A DNA stretch of 7,094 nt from Aquincola sp. GTDB taxonomy: Bacteria; Pseudomonadota; Gammaproteobacteria; Burkholderiales; Burkholderiaceae_C. Location of the stretch: assembly GCA_029884035.1 (NCBI GenBank), contig JAOUIM010000186.1, forward strand, positions 1 through 7,094. The letters run 5' to 3'. This document shows positions 1 to 6,206 of the stretch, in pieces. The translations under genes were made by a program, and so were the position numbers. Under the pieces are notes generated by a model, which was given only the letters and a program-made list of their open reading frames with translations, did not search any database and was not told where the DNA came from. Each line of letters begins with the position of its first letter. Within the stretch, counting starts at the first letter, position 1.

Positions 1-328
1 GTCGCGTGGATATGTTCTTCAGAACCGCGTAGAGCGACAGGCGGCCAACGGTGTTGCGCTCCAGCCATCGTCCGAGAGCCTGACCGATCTGTGTTCTTGC
101 CGACAGGCCCAACGCGAACGACGCCACGAAGATCAGCGCAACCGCCATCACGGCTGGTGCGTCGACCGCCTTGACCCATGCTTGCGGCAGTGCGTCGGCG
201 ATGGGCCTGGCCAATGCTGTCACGAGTTGAAAGATCTCCCCGAACATGAGCCACAGCAAGAGCAAGGGCAGCAGGATCAACAGGCCACCCAAAGTGGTCT
301 TCAAGAGCAGGTCAAGTGCGCGTGTCAT
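1..328 (-). CDS. DUF502-type membrane protein, 3' end beyond the window
   Basis: The minus-strand frame opens at an ATG (326-328) and stays open to the window edge, giving the first 109 residues. It begins MTRALDLLLKTTLGGLLILL. A first hydrophobic helix lies at about residues 13-36. A loop containing ARPIADALP follows, and a second helix lies at about residues 57-74 (VMAVALIFVASFALGL). After that comes a basic stretch with RTQIGQALGRWLE and RLSLYAVLKN. Two N-terminal helices followed by ARTxxGxxLGRWLE and a YxxLK-type motif match DUF502 inner-membrane proteins as I remember them. Their biochemical role is unknown to me. The usual DUF502 protein is about 200 residues, so roughly half is missing off the left edge. 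No strong Shine-Dalgarno precedes the ATG, so the start is likely but not certain. The preceding minus-strand gene ends 235 bases upstream, so a shared transcript is possible but not shown. Confidence 0.8.
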   Translation of the reverse strand, partial: MTRALDLLLKTTLGGLLILLPLLLLWLMFGEIFQLVTALARPIADALPQAWVKAVDAPAVMAVALIFVASFALGLSARTQIGQALGRWLERNTVGRLSLYAVLKNISTR

Positions 329-362
329 TGGATGGCAGTCGAGTGATGGGATGGGTGTGTGC

Positions 363-413
363 GGCAAGTGCCCGGTCGGCGTCGACGCCGAATCGGGTCT
401 TGCCTTGGGCAAG
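363..413. repeat. Long imperfect inverted repeat with alternative pairings
   Basis: The core is a perfect 16-base palindrome at 376-391, centred on GTCGAC. It is flanked by CCCG (371-374) and CGGG (394-397), then by GGCAAG (363-368) and CTTGCC (399-404). Together they can form a stem of about 16-18 pairs with small internal loops. A second copy of GGCAAG (408-413) can instead pair with CTTGCC across a three-base loop, so the two structures compete for the same segment. The element lies between the LssY_C gene and the DUF502 gene, 35 bases before the DUF502 start on the minus strand. No T-tract follows on either strand, so an ordinary intrinsic terminator is not supported. An attenuator-like leader or a protein-binding palindrome is possible. 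Confidence 0.6.
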
Positions 414-563
414 CATACGACGCGTTCGCTCTCGTACGGCCGCGCTCCGGCGACCACGAGAAAGAAGGCTTGACCCGCTTCGAATGCAAGACCACGCCGG
501 CCCTGTGCTCAGTCCTTCCGGGGACGTGACGGTCCGCCAAGGTGGTGCAACCGTTCGGTCGCG

Positions 564-1844
564 CTACCGGAGCACGCGGGCTGCCGCGTCCGGGAACTCC
601 CAGTCGAGAATCTGCACATCCACCAGACTGGTGGGACGTTCCTCGAAGAAGAGCACCGCGCGTTTGCCATCGGTGAAGTAGCGGTCCCCGGTGAGGTTCT
701 CGCGGGGTCGCTCGCGTCCGCACGCCTGAACGCCACCGACGTAGCCGATGCGAGGCACCGCCTGGGAATAGGCCAGGTCGCCAACCAGGCCGTCGCGCGT
801 GTCGTCGACGTCAGGGTCGATGGCGTGTGTCGTGAGGGTCGGGGACCTCGTCGTCCAGCGCACGCCGATGTCGCGGCTGATTTGCCCGACGTGTACGGGG
901 CGGCCACGGAAATTGACCGGTGCTCGCCACAACCGCATGTGGTTGCGCGTGTGCACGGATCCGCGGGCCTTCTGCATGCCGATGTCCTGCGCGCGTCCGA
1001 AGACATACAGCGGGCTGATCGGCGAGTAAAGGTACTGGCTCCCGAACAAGAAGGACTTGACCGTCTTCCAGGCCGAGCGCGCGTAGGTCACCTCGGTCTG
1101 GTGCCATTCACGCCGGATCAGGGCCGAGAAGATATTGCCCGGAGCGCCGATCATGATGACGTTCAGCGGGTCACCCTCGCGCTGGCCGTTCTTGCTGGTC
1201 GTGCACGCGGGCAGTCTTCGCAGCGCCTCGCGCAGTACGGTCTCATCGTCGATCTCGTCGACCTTCTCGTAAAGCTTCTCGAAGTCGACCTGCTCAACGT
1301 CCGTCACCAGCCCTGGAACCGGCACGACGAAGGAGAACGAGTGCATGTCGCGGTCGCCGAGGAGATCGATGTAGACGGATTTGTGACCCTCGGAGATCTT
1401 CGTGAAGACGAAGCCGCCGTGCCTCGCCCGCGGGAGCGTCAGGCCGCTGAAGGCCAAGGCCTCGAAGTGGTGGTCCATTGCCTCGTTCTGGCGCGGGGAC
1501 ATCGTGTGCCGCGCGTACGCGGCCTCGCGCGCCGAGTAGTAGTCCGGGTCCATGCCTGCTCGCATGAGCACGTAGACAGAGTCCGTCTGGTTGTTCACTT
1601 CGACCCAGACGGGCTGTATGCGCGAGGCGTAGAGCGAGGTGCCGAAGATGGCTTGCGTTTCTTCGCGGCTCGGCACGGCGACAGTCACCGCCAGCCCGCT
1701 TTGGGACTCTGTCCTCGCGCGCTCGATGAAGGTGGCTCGCTCGAGCGGCAACGGGGTGCGGTACGGGCGAACAAGGCCGAAGCTTGCCGCCTGAACGAGC
1801 GCGCCGACGAACCTGCGCGGTAGATCCTGGTCGCGTGTGCTCAT
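564..1844 (-). CDS. LssY C-terminal domain protein
   Basis: This 426-residue protein starts at the ATG at 1842-1844 (MSTRDQDLPRRF) and ends at TAG (564-566). The frame is open farther upstream to about 2009, but that extension is basic and low-complexity, so I treat it as non-coding. The C-terminal half shows the hallmarks of LssY_C: PLNVIMIG near residue 216, SPLYVFGRAQDIGMQKARG near 267-285, then HMRLWRAP, GRPVHVGQISRDIG and AIDPDVDDTRDGL near 342-354. The N-terminal part has IQPVWVEVNNQTDSVYVLM near 76-94, a beta-rich segment often found ahead of this domain. The domain is named after LssY of the Legionella lss locus; its function is not established. No PAP2 phosphatase or multi-helix membrane domain is attached. 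Residues 12-25 (FVGALVQAASFGLV) after an RR pair are mildly hydrophobic and could be a weak export signal or anchor. No clear Shine-Dalgarno is seen, so the start is uncertain by some tens of bases. Confidence 0.85.
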   Translation of the reverse strand: MSTRDQDLPRRFVGALVQAASFGLVRPYRTPLPLERATFIERARTESQSGLAVTVAVPSREETQAIFGTSLYASRIQPVWVEVNNQTDSVYVLMRAGMDPDYYSAREAAYARHTMSPRQNEAMDHHFEALAFSGLTLPRARHGGFVFTKISEGHKSVYIDLLGDRDMHSFSFVVPVPGLVTDVEQVDFEKLYEKVDEIDDETVLREALRRLPACTTSKNGQREGDPLNVIMIGAPGNIFSALIRREWHQTEVTYARSAWKTVKSFLFGSQYLYSPISPLYVFGRAQDIGMQKARGSVHTRNHMRLWRAPVNFRGRPVHVGQISRDIGVRWTTRSPTLTTHAIDPDVDDTRDGLVGDLAYSQAVPRIGYVGGVQACGRERPRENLTGDRYFTDGKRAVLFFEERPTSLVDVQILDWEFPDAAARVLR

Positions 1845-2186
1845 CGCATGCTTGCACGCAGTTGGGGTCTGGGTTGTCTGATTGTCCCTGATTCGCATGC
1901 CTGGGCGGATGCGCCGAGATCGCCCGCGTCCCCGTCGGGCCATCGAACTGGGTGTTCGCATACATCGAGCGCGCCGCCGCACCTGCGGTGCTTCAGGTCG
2001 CGACGTCACTCATGCAATAATCGCCTTCACGATCCCTGCACTCGATTCGGACGAGGGTGAAGCGATCATCGTCGTGTCTGCGGGCGTTGGTTCTTGCGTG
2101 CTGCGCTTCCGCTGCTCTCGGATTTCGCTGACCCCTCCTCGAAGCATGTTCCTGCAACCAACTCAACACTGCACGAAAGTGCCCAG
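1845..2186. other. Divergent intergenic region, no gene seen
   Basis: This 342-base stretch lies between the LssY_C gene on the minus strand and the BASS gene on the plus strand, so promoters for both should sit here. Open frames in it are basic, low-complexity and not convincing as genes. It holds a short direct repeat, CTGATT at 1878-1883 and again at 1888-1893, ten bases apart or about one helical turn. I could not pick a convincing -35/-10 pair on either strand. The length may be overstated by a few tens of bases, because both flanking start codons are uncertain. Confidence 0.6.
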
Positions 2187-3053
2187 GTGACGGCGTTCTT
2201 CGCAGCGGTCGCCGAGCTGTCGGTGATTGTCTTTCTCTTGTCGAGCATGTCCGAGATAGGCTTGGGGCTGCGGTTGCAGCAAGTCCTGCAGCCGTTGCGA
2301 AACACCAGGTTGGTGACCCTGTCGCTGCTTGCCAACTTCGTCATCGCGCCTTTGCTGTCGCTGGGCATTGCCCGTCTGCTCCGATTGGACGAACCGTTCG
2401 CGCAGGGCCTGCTGTTGCTCGGCTTGGCCGCCGGTGCGCCGTTCATGCCGAAGATCGCCGGCATCGCGAAAGGAGATGTCGCCTTCTCGGTGGGGCTGCT
2501 GGTGATGCTGATGGTCGGCACGATCGTCTATTTGCCGGTCGCCCTGCCGCTGTTGGTCGAGGGTTCGCAAGTCAACCCGTGGAAGATCGTTCGCTTGCTG
2601 GCCTTGCTGATCCTCCTGCCCTTGATCTTCGGCATGATCGTCAAGGCACGCGCACCGTCGTTTGCGGTGCGACTGGCTGTCGTGCTCGCACGGGTATCCG
2701 GCGTCACCTTGCTGGCGAGCGTCGTTCTCATCGTCACTCTGCATTTCCAGGGCCTGATGAGCGTCTTCGGGACAGGGGCGATCTATGCGGGGCTCTTGTT
2801 TTCGTTTCTGTGCGCGCTTTCTGGGTAGCTTCTCGGCGGCAGGCGTGGGACCCAACGGATGGTTCTTGGTGTCGGCACGGGATTCCGCAGCTTTCCCGCC
2901 GCGCTGATCGTGAGTGTTCAGAGCTTCGAGGATCCCAACGTGCCGGTGATGGTCATCATGACCACGCTGACCGCGCTCGTCGTCTTGCTGCCTGTCGCGT
3001 GGATAGCGGGGATGCGTGCGCCCGCGACGTTGGATCGGCTCGATCGGGCATGA
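2187..3053 (+). pseudogene. Bile acid:sodium symporter (BASS) family protein, interrupted by an amber codon
   Basis: One reading frame runs from a candidate GTG at 2187 to TGA at 3051-3053, 288 codons, about the normal BASS length of 300. It is broken only by TAG at 2826-2828 (codon 214). Before the stop lie strongly hydrophobic helices with RLVTLSLLANFVIAPLLSLG, GLLLLGLAAGAPFMPKIAGI and VNPWKIVRLLALLILLP, as in BASS-family transporters of the inner membrane. After the stop the same frame continues with LLGG, GTQRMVLGVGTGFRSFPAAL and DPNVPVMVIMTTL, which is the C-terminal BASS region carrying the GTxxRN-like crossover motif (here FRS rather than RN). Homologues as I recall them have Trp or Tyr before LLGG, so a single-base change explains the stop. 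The truncated product would lack about 74 residues, including that motif, and is probably inactive. The frame is also open back to a TTG at 2094. The GTG fits the usual N-terminus best, and ATG 2247 would be shorter. Substrate unknown. A sequencing error or stop readthrough remain alternatives. Confidence 0.82.
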
Positions 3054-3309
3054 CCCGCGGTGCAGGATCCGGTCGGCGTGCGCCTGCATCGGCGCCGGTC
3101 GGGTCGCGTGTGGGCCCCGATCGCCACGCGTCAGATGGCGTCCCCCTGGGGCCGCGGCCTGAAAGCCCTTGCAGGCCGGTCATGTGGCCAACGATGCTGG
3201 CTTCTGTCAGAATCTTCGCGGGGTGCCGTCGTTGGTGCGACCGCGCTCCCGATGGTTGCGAGCATCGCGCTCATCGCCAGATCATGCAGTCGCCGAGGGG
3301 AACAAGCGG
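3054..3309. other. Intergenic region upstream of the MORN gene
   Basis: These 256 bases separate the broken transporter gene from the MORN gene. They hold TGCAGG (3061-3066) and its complement CCTGCA (3083-3088), and the octamer CCGGTCGG twice (3069-3076 and 3095-3102), 26 bases apart. No T-tract follows, so I do not call a terminator. The promoter of the two-gene unit that starts at 3310 is expected here, but no clear -35/-10 pair stands out. Confidence 0.4.
3295..3300 (+). promoter_or_regulatory. Ribosome binding site of the MORN gene
   Basis: GAGGGG lies nine bases before the ATG at 3310. It decides between this start and the in-frame upstream extension back to 3169, which has no such site and would bury the signal peptide. 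Confidence 0.7.
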
Positions 3310-4149
3310 ATGAAGGACTCTTGCCGAGGACTGGGCCTCTTGATCGGGCTGTTCATCAGCACGCTGGCGTTGGCGGAGATCTGGCACGTCGACCCGATCA
3401 GCGGATGCGCGGTCCATGACAAGGACACCGCGGCGAAGGGTGTGTTGATCAGTTGGTCGGGCGAATGCGACCAGAACAAGCGCGCGATGGGTCAAGGTGT
3501 TCTCAGCTGGATCGACAACGGCAAACTCGTCGGGCGTTACGAAGGTCCGATGCGGGACGGCAGGGCCAATGGCCAGGGCACGGTCTACGTTGCCGCGCCT
3601 CAGGGCGGCTTCGACCGCTTCGAAGGCACCTTCAAGGATGATGAGATCAGCGGCGCACTCGACGCCAAGACCGCGGCCGGCTTGACGTTTCAAGGCGTCA
3701 TGAACAGCCTCAACTATTCCGGCGAGGGTGTCTTGAAGACGGCGGCGGGTGACCAGTACACGGGTCAGTTTGCAAACGGCAAGCTGCACGGAACTGGCCA
3801 TCTGATCCTGGCCGACGGCGAGCAATACCGCGGCAACTTCGTGGCCGGCGACCTGGAAGGTATGGGTGAATGGCTGGGGAAGAACGGCGACTACTACCGC
3901 GGCGGTTTCAAGACGAGCACCTATTCCGGCTTGGGGCGCTACGAAGCGGCCGATGGCGATGTCTACGAAGGTGAATTCGCGGATGGTCTTCCGAACGGTC
4001 AGGGGCGCTTCATCAACGCCGAGGGGCGCACGATCACCGGCCGGTTCAAGGCCGGCTGGCCCGATGGCAGGGTCGAAGTCAGATTGCCGGATGGCAAGAC
4101 ACTGACAGAGTTGTGGTCCGACGGAAAGAAGCAGGGGGGCGGGCAATGA
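3310..4149 (+). CDS. Secreted MORN-repeat protein
   Basis: This 279-residue protein has a signal peptide: MKDSCRG, then a hydrophobic core LGLLIGLFISTLALA, with likely cleavage after ALA at residue 22. The mature part is almost entirely MORN repeats. Repeats begin with an aromatic residue at 104, 127, 150, 173, 196 and 219, with a last degenerate one at 242, spaced exactly 23 residues. Degenerate longer repeats start at W49 and Y77. The clearest read YTGQFANGKLHGTGHLILAD and YEGEFADGLPNGQGRFINAE. Cys33 and Cys53 sit in the first mature segment and could form a disulphide in the periplasm. MORN arrays build elongated beta-hairpin ladders, usually for protein or membrane binding; no catalytic motif is visible. 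The gene overlaps the next start by ATGA, so translation of the two is probably coupled. The partner is also exported and carries a peptidoglycan-binding-like domain, which points to an envelope role. The specific function is unknown. Confidence 0.88.
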   Translation: MKDSCRGLGLLIGLFISTLALAEIWHVDPISGCAVHDKDTAAKGVLISWSGECDQNKRAMGQGVLSWIDNGKLVGRYEGPMRDGRANGQGTVYVAAPQGGFDRFEGTFKDDEISGALDAKTAAGLTFQGVMNSLNYSGEGVLKTAAGDQYTGQFANGKLHGTGHLILADGEQYRGNFVAGDLEGMGEWLGKNGDYYRGGFKTSTYSGLGRYEAADGDVYEGEFADGLPNGQGRFINAEGRTITGRFKAGWPDGRVEVRLPDGKTLTELWSDGKKQGGGQ

Positions 4150-4661
4150 GGCGCCACTTCATTACTCTCGCGGTGGGGATGGTCACGGCCTCCCTTGCGA
4201 TACCTCCCGCGCACGCCGGCATCATGGGCGACGGATTGGGGGGCGCCCTGAGCGGCGCGATGGTCGGCAAGTTGGTCGGTGGCCGCAAGAGTGCGCGCAC
4301 TGGGGCCATCATCGGCGGGGTGATCGGCGCATCCGAAGCGGCGGCCAACATGCAGCGACAACAGCAGCACCAGGCCGAGATAGAGCGACGCCAATCCGAA
4401 TGGGCGGCGCAGCAGCAGCTCGAGCAACAACGGATTCGAAACGAGCAGGCCGCCGCCGCCCCCGCCGTGGCCACTGACCAGACTCTGGTGATCGAGACAC
4501 AGAAGTCGTTGATTCGCCTCGGTTTCCAGCCTGGCCCGGTCGGTCGGGCAGGCCCGGAACTGACGGCCGCCGTGAGGCAATACCAGAAGAGCAAGGGGCT
4601 GCTCGAAACCGGCGATCTGTCGCAGGCCCTTTTGGCGCACATGCTGCAAAACGGCGGTTGA
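4146..4661 (+). CDS. Exported glycine-zipper protein with a peptidoglycan-binding-like domain
   Basis: This 171-residue protein starts at the ATG overlapping the TGA of the MORN gene (ATGA at 4146-4149). A purine-rich AGGGGGG (4133-4139) lies six bases upstream. Domains in order: a signal peptide (residues 1-24, cut after PPAHA); a glycine-zipper segment (about 29-62) with LGGALSGAMVGKLVGG and TGAIIGGVIGA; a Gln/Glu/Arg-rich helix likely to be a coiled coil (about 63-92); an Ala/Pro linker (92-99); and a C-terminal domain (about 104-167) with TQKSLIRLGFQPGPV and AAVRQYQKSKGLLETGDLS. That last pattern matches peptidoglycan-binding domain 1 (RLGYxPGPVDG, then AIRxFQxxxGLxxTG), with one residue fewer in the turn. 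Glycine zippers of this kind insert in or pack against membranes. The likely picture, by inference, is a periplasmic or outer-membrane-associated protein touching the cell wall and working with the MORN protein. A longer start at 4113 is possible but has no signal-peptide logic. Confidence 0.85.
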   Translation: MRRHFITLAVGMVTASLAIPPAHAGIMGDGLGGALSGAMVGKLVGGRKSARTGAIIGGVIGASEAAANMQRQQQHQAEIERRQSEWAAQQQLEQQRIRNEQAAAAPAVATDQTLVIETQKSLIRLGFQPGPVGRAGPELTAAVRQYQKSKGLLETGDLSQALLAHMLQNGG

Positions 4662-4701
4662 CCTGCACGCTGGCGGCGACGCCGTGTTGCCCGAATTGAA
4701 G

Positions 4702-4717
4702 CCCTGCAACGGCAGGG
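4702..4717. terminator. Possible weak bidirectional terminator hairpin
   Basis: CCCTGC (4702-4707) and GCAGGG (4712-4717) form a perfect six-pair stem around the tetraloop AACG. It sits in the 168-base gap between two convergent genes, 40 bases after the plus-strand stop at 4661 and about 110 bases after the minus-strand stop at 4830. No T-tract follows on the plus strand, and only a loose CTTCAATT follows on the minus strand. It is called for its position and stem, and a simple chance hairpin is possible. Confidence 0.3.
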
Positions 4718-4829
4718 AAGGCGTCTGCTGCGGATCCCGCCGGCATCTCATGCCACCCGCCTGAGTACGCTTCGATCGAAACGGCCCGAAGACCCCGGCG
4801 CGGCGATCTTGGCACCTGCACGCGCCTCG

Positions 4830-5375
4830 TCAAGCGATGACTTCGCTCAGCACCAGAATCCAGGCGGCCAGGCTTGCCCAGCCAAGGAATGAAGGGCGTG
4901 GCCGAAGCACGCAGGCCAGCGAGATGGCTGACAGCAGTGCGAAGCGCCAGCTCACCGCGACCATTCCGTTGTTGATCAACGCGCTGGCTGCCACGATCCA
5001 GGCGCTCACGGCGCACAGCCCCCAGTGGAAGCGGCGGGCCTGTCGCATGTACAGGCCATCAAGCCCATCGGAGTCCATGCTGTCCACGCCCGCGGTGAGC
5101 AACTGGGTGGTCACCAGGAGCAGCACAGGGCCCAGTACGATCAGCAGATACCCTCTGAATGCCCAGTCTTCGAAACGGGTGATCAAGGACGTATCCCAAA
5201 ACAGACTGAGGTGCAGCGCCAGCAGTACACCTGCCCAGCTCATGTAGCGGCGCCCAGAACTCAAAGGCACGTCGCGCACGACGATGCTCGACAGATTCAT
5301 CAGCAAGCCACCAAGACTCAGGCCGACGAGCGTCGAGAACATGATGGCCACCAGCAAGGCGTTGGTCAACTGCAC
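4830..5375 (-). CDS. Predicted six-helix membrane protein of unknown function
   Basis: This 181-residue protein reads from GTG (5373-5375) to TGA (4830-4832). The frame extends upstream to 5567, but that part is Cys/Arg-rich and unlike the rest. A strong Shine-Dalgarno just before the GTG fixes the start. Hydrophobic segments lie at about residues 4-28 (LTNALLVAIMFSTLVGLSLG), 44-60, 73-96 (YLLIVLGPVLLLVTTQLLT), 113-131, 134-155 and 160-180, suggesting an inner-membrane protein. Features between helices include FWDTSLITRFEDWAFRGY near residues 60-75 and an acidic loop VDSMDSDGLDGLYMRQARR near 96-114. Aromatic and acidic residues after helix 2, and an acidic then Tyr/Arg-rich stretch before helix 4, recall a widespread group of uncharacterised proteobacterial membrane proteins. 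I cannot name a family or function. It stands alone: the next gene upstream on the same strand is about 490 bases away. Confidence 0.8.
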   Translation of the reverse strand: MQLTNALLVAIMFSTLVGLSLGGLLMNLSSIVVRDVPLSSGRRYMSWAGVLLALHLSLFWDTSLITRFEDWAFRGYLLIVLGPVLLLVTTQLLTAGVDSMDSDGLDGLYMRQARRFHWGLCAVSAWIVAASALINNGMVAVSWRFALLSAISLACVLRPRPSFLGWASLAAWILVLSEVIA

Positions 5376-5382
5376 TGCGATG

Positions 5383-5390
5383 CCCCTCTC
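5383..5390 (-). promoter_or_regulatory. Ribosome binding site fixing a GTG start
   Basis: On the minus strand GAGAGGGG lies seven bases before the GTG at 5373-5375. The site and spacing support the GTG over the distal ATG at 5565-5567, which would add 64 residues of unlikely sequence. Confidence 0.72.
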
Positions 5391-5439
5391 TTCAGCACAC
5401 AACACATTCGATACGGAATCCAACCGACGCGCCCGACGT

Positions 5440-5479
5440 GCCGAACTCCCGATAGGCGGGATCGTATGTGAGTTTCGGC
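5440..5479. repeat. Nested inverted repeat in the leader of the membrane-protein gene
   Basis: The outer arms are GCCGAACT (5440-5447) and AGTTTCGGC (5471-5479), which pair with one bulged T. Inside them TCCCG (5447-5451) and CGGGA (5457-5461) form a five-pair stem around ATAGG. It lies about 65-105 bases before the GTG start at 5375, where an operator or a structured 5' leader would sit. Confidence 0.45.
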
Positions 5480-5714
5480 ATCGCAGAACGCAAAGCCGAA
5501 TGCGCGATCCGAGTCGTGCAGGACATCGCCACGCCACGTTCTGCATTTGGCGCCAGCAGTCGCACACGAACTCGGCGTCAGGCTGCCGCTGGCATCGCGT
5601 TCCCTGAGCCCGTTGACCCGTTCAACGCACCACCGAACATCAGAGCCGCGAGTTCGCGGATCCCTCCTGCCAGGGCAAGCCGCGGCCAATCTGGCTACCC
5701 CTGCATCGCAGGTC

Positions 5715-5767
5715 ATTCCACACTCGTTCAAGACGCCGGACTCCTTGGAGTTCCGGCGCGGTGGAAT
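5715..5767. repeat. Nested inverted repeat, possible terminator or palindromic element
   Basis: The inner hairpin is GCCGGACTCC (5735-5744), loop TT, then GGAGTTCCGGC (5747-5757): ten pairs with one bulged T. It is enclosed by perfect seven-base arms ATTCCAC (5715-5721) and GTGGAAT (5761-5767). It lies about 100 bases beyond the stop of the minus-strand 111-residue protein gene, so it could end that transcript. The minus strand after it has only a weak T-rich stretch (GTCTTG), so termination is not proven. Confidence 0.5.
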
Positions 5768-5864
5768 CCTGCCGTCGCCAACCGAAGCAACCCCCGTCGC
5801 GGCAACGGCGTCGCGCACGGGCGGATCAGTTGCGCGCGGGGACATGGCGGCCCCATCGCTGCAC

Positions 5865-6200
5865 TCAGCCCGACGACGGGCTGCCCAGCTTGTCGCCAAC
5901 GCGCTCGCGCAGGCGCTCGACGATGTCATTGACGATCTGCAGCGTCTCGGCTTCGCCGAGGGAGACCAGCGCCTGGTCTCGCACCGAGTAGTGCATCATC
6001 AGCAGCGCACGCAGCTTGTCGAAGGCGCGCTTGTTTTGTGAACTACAGACCAAGGTGTCGTTCTTGAGGACGCGTTCGATCACTCCCGGGTCGAGGATCT
6101 GGACACCGCACAGGAGCGACAGCCGGGCAATCTCGAGGTCGATCTCCTCGAAATGATTGGACCATCGTTCGTGACGGTACGGTTGTGGTTGCTCAGCCAT
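5865..6200 (-). CDS. Small soluble protein of unknown function (111 aa)
   Basis: The gene reads from ATG (6198-6200) to a TGA stop at 5865-5867. AAGGA (6207-6211 on the minus strand) lies six bases before the ATG, which decides for this start over an in-frame ATG eight codons upstream. The protein begins MAEQPQPYRHERWSNHFEEI. It has no signal peptide or membrane segment and looks mostly helical. Visible blocks are ARLSLLCGVQILDPGVIERV near residues 25-44, a polar stretch with NDTLVCSSQNKRAFDKLRAL near 47-66, and a C-terminal helix EAETLQIVNDIVERLRERVG. Two cysteines are present. I recognise no catalytic motif and cannot name the family. Codon use and charge pattern look like a real conserved protein. 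It follows the FabI remnant by 60 bases on the same strand, so the two probably once shared a transcript. Confidence 0.75.
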   Translation of the reverse strand: MAEQPQPYRHERWSNHFEEIDLEIARLSLLCGVQILDPGVIERVLKNDTLVCSSQNKRAFDKLRALLMMHYSVRDQALVSLGEAETLQIVNDIVERLRERVGDKLGSPSSG

Positions 6201-6206
6201 GCTTGT

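Larger units (their letters stand above)
5391..5864. other. Long intergenic region with two structured repeats, no gene seen
   Basis: About 470 bases separate the end of the 111-residue protein gene from the Shine-Dalgarno of the membrane-protein gene, both on the minus strand. Several long open frames cross it on both strands, but their translations are Arg/Ala/Ser/Pro-rich with no recognisable motif, as expected by chance in GC-rich DNA. The region holds two nested inverted repeats, at 5440-5479 and 5715-5767. The promoter of the membrane-protein gene is probably inside it; I could not fix a -35/-10 pair with confidence. Confidence 0.55.

Noticed and set aside
825..1823. Long plus-strand open frame of 332 codons
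   Set aside because: It lies opposite the LssY_C gene, has an Arg/Val/Asp-rich translation with no motif, and is a typical antisense shadow in GC-rich DNA.
2094..2186. TTG at 2094 as start of the BASS protein
   Set aside because: It would add 31 polar residues before the first helix and has no Shine-Dalgarno; the GTG at 2187 fits the family better, although that site is weak too.
2163..3089. Long minus-strand open frame opposite the BASS gene
   Set aside because: The translation is dominated by Gln, Arg, Asp and His, as expected from the antisense of a hydrophobic membrane protein. The BASS frame has clear family motifs.
3271..4146. Minus-strand open frame of 291 codons opposite the MORN gene
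   Set aside because: The exact 23-residue repeat and signal peptide are on the plus strand; this frame is the mirror of the repeat codons.
3999..4751. Minus-strand open frames opposite the glycine-zipper gene
   Set aside because: Leu/Cys/Arg-rich antisense translations without motif; the plus strand has signal peptide, coiled coil and a peptidoglycan-binding-like domain.
5366..5929. Minus-strand open frame of 187 codons spanning the 5391-5864 gap
   Set aside because: Low-complexity Arg/Ala/Cys/Ser translation, no ribosome binding site, and it overlaps the starts and ends of better-supported genes.
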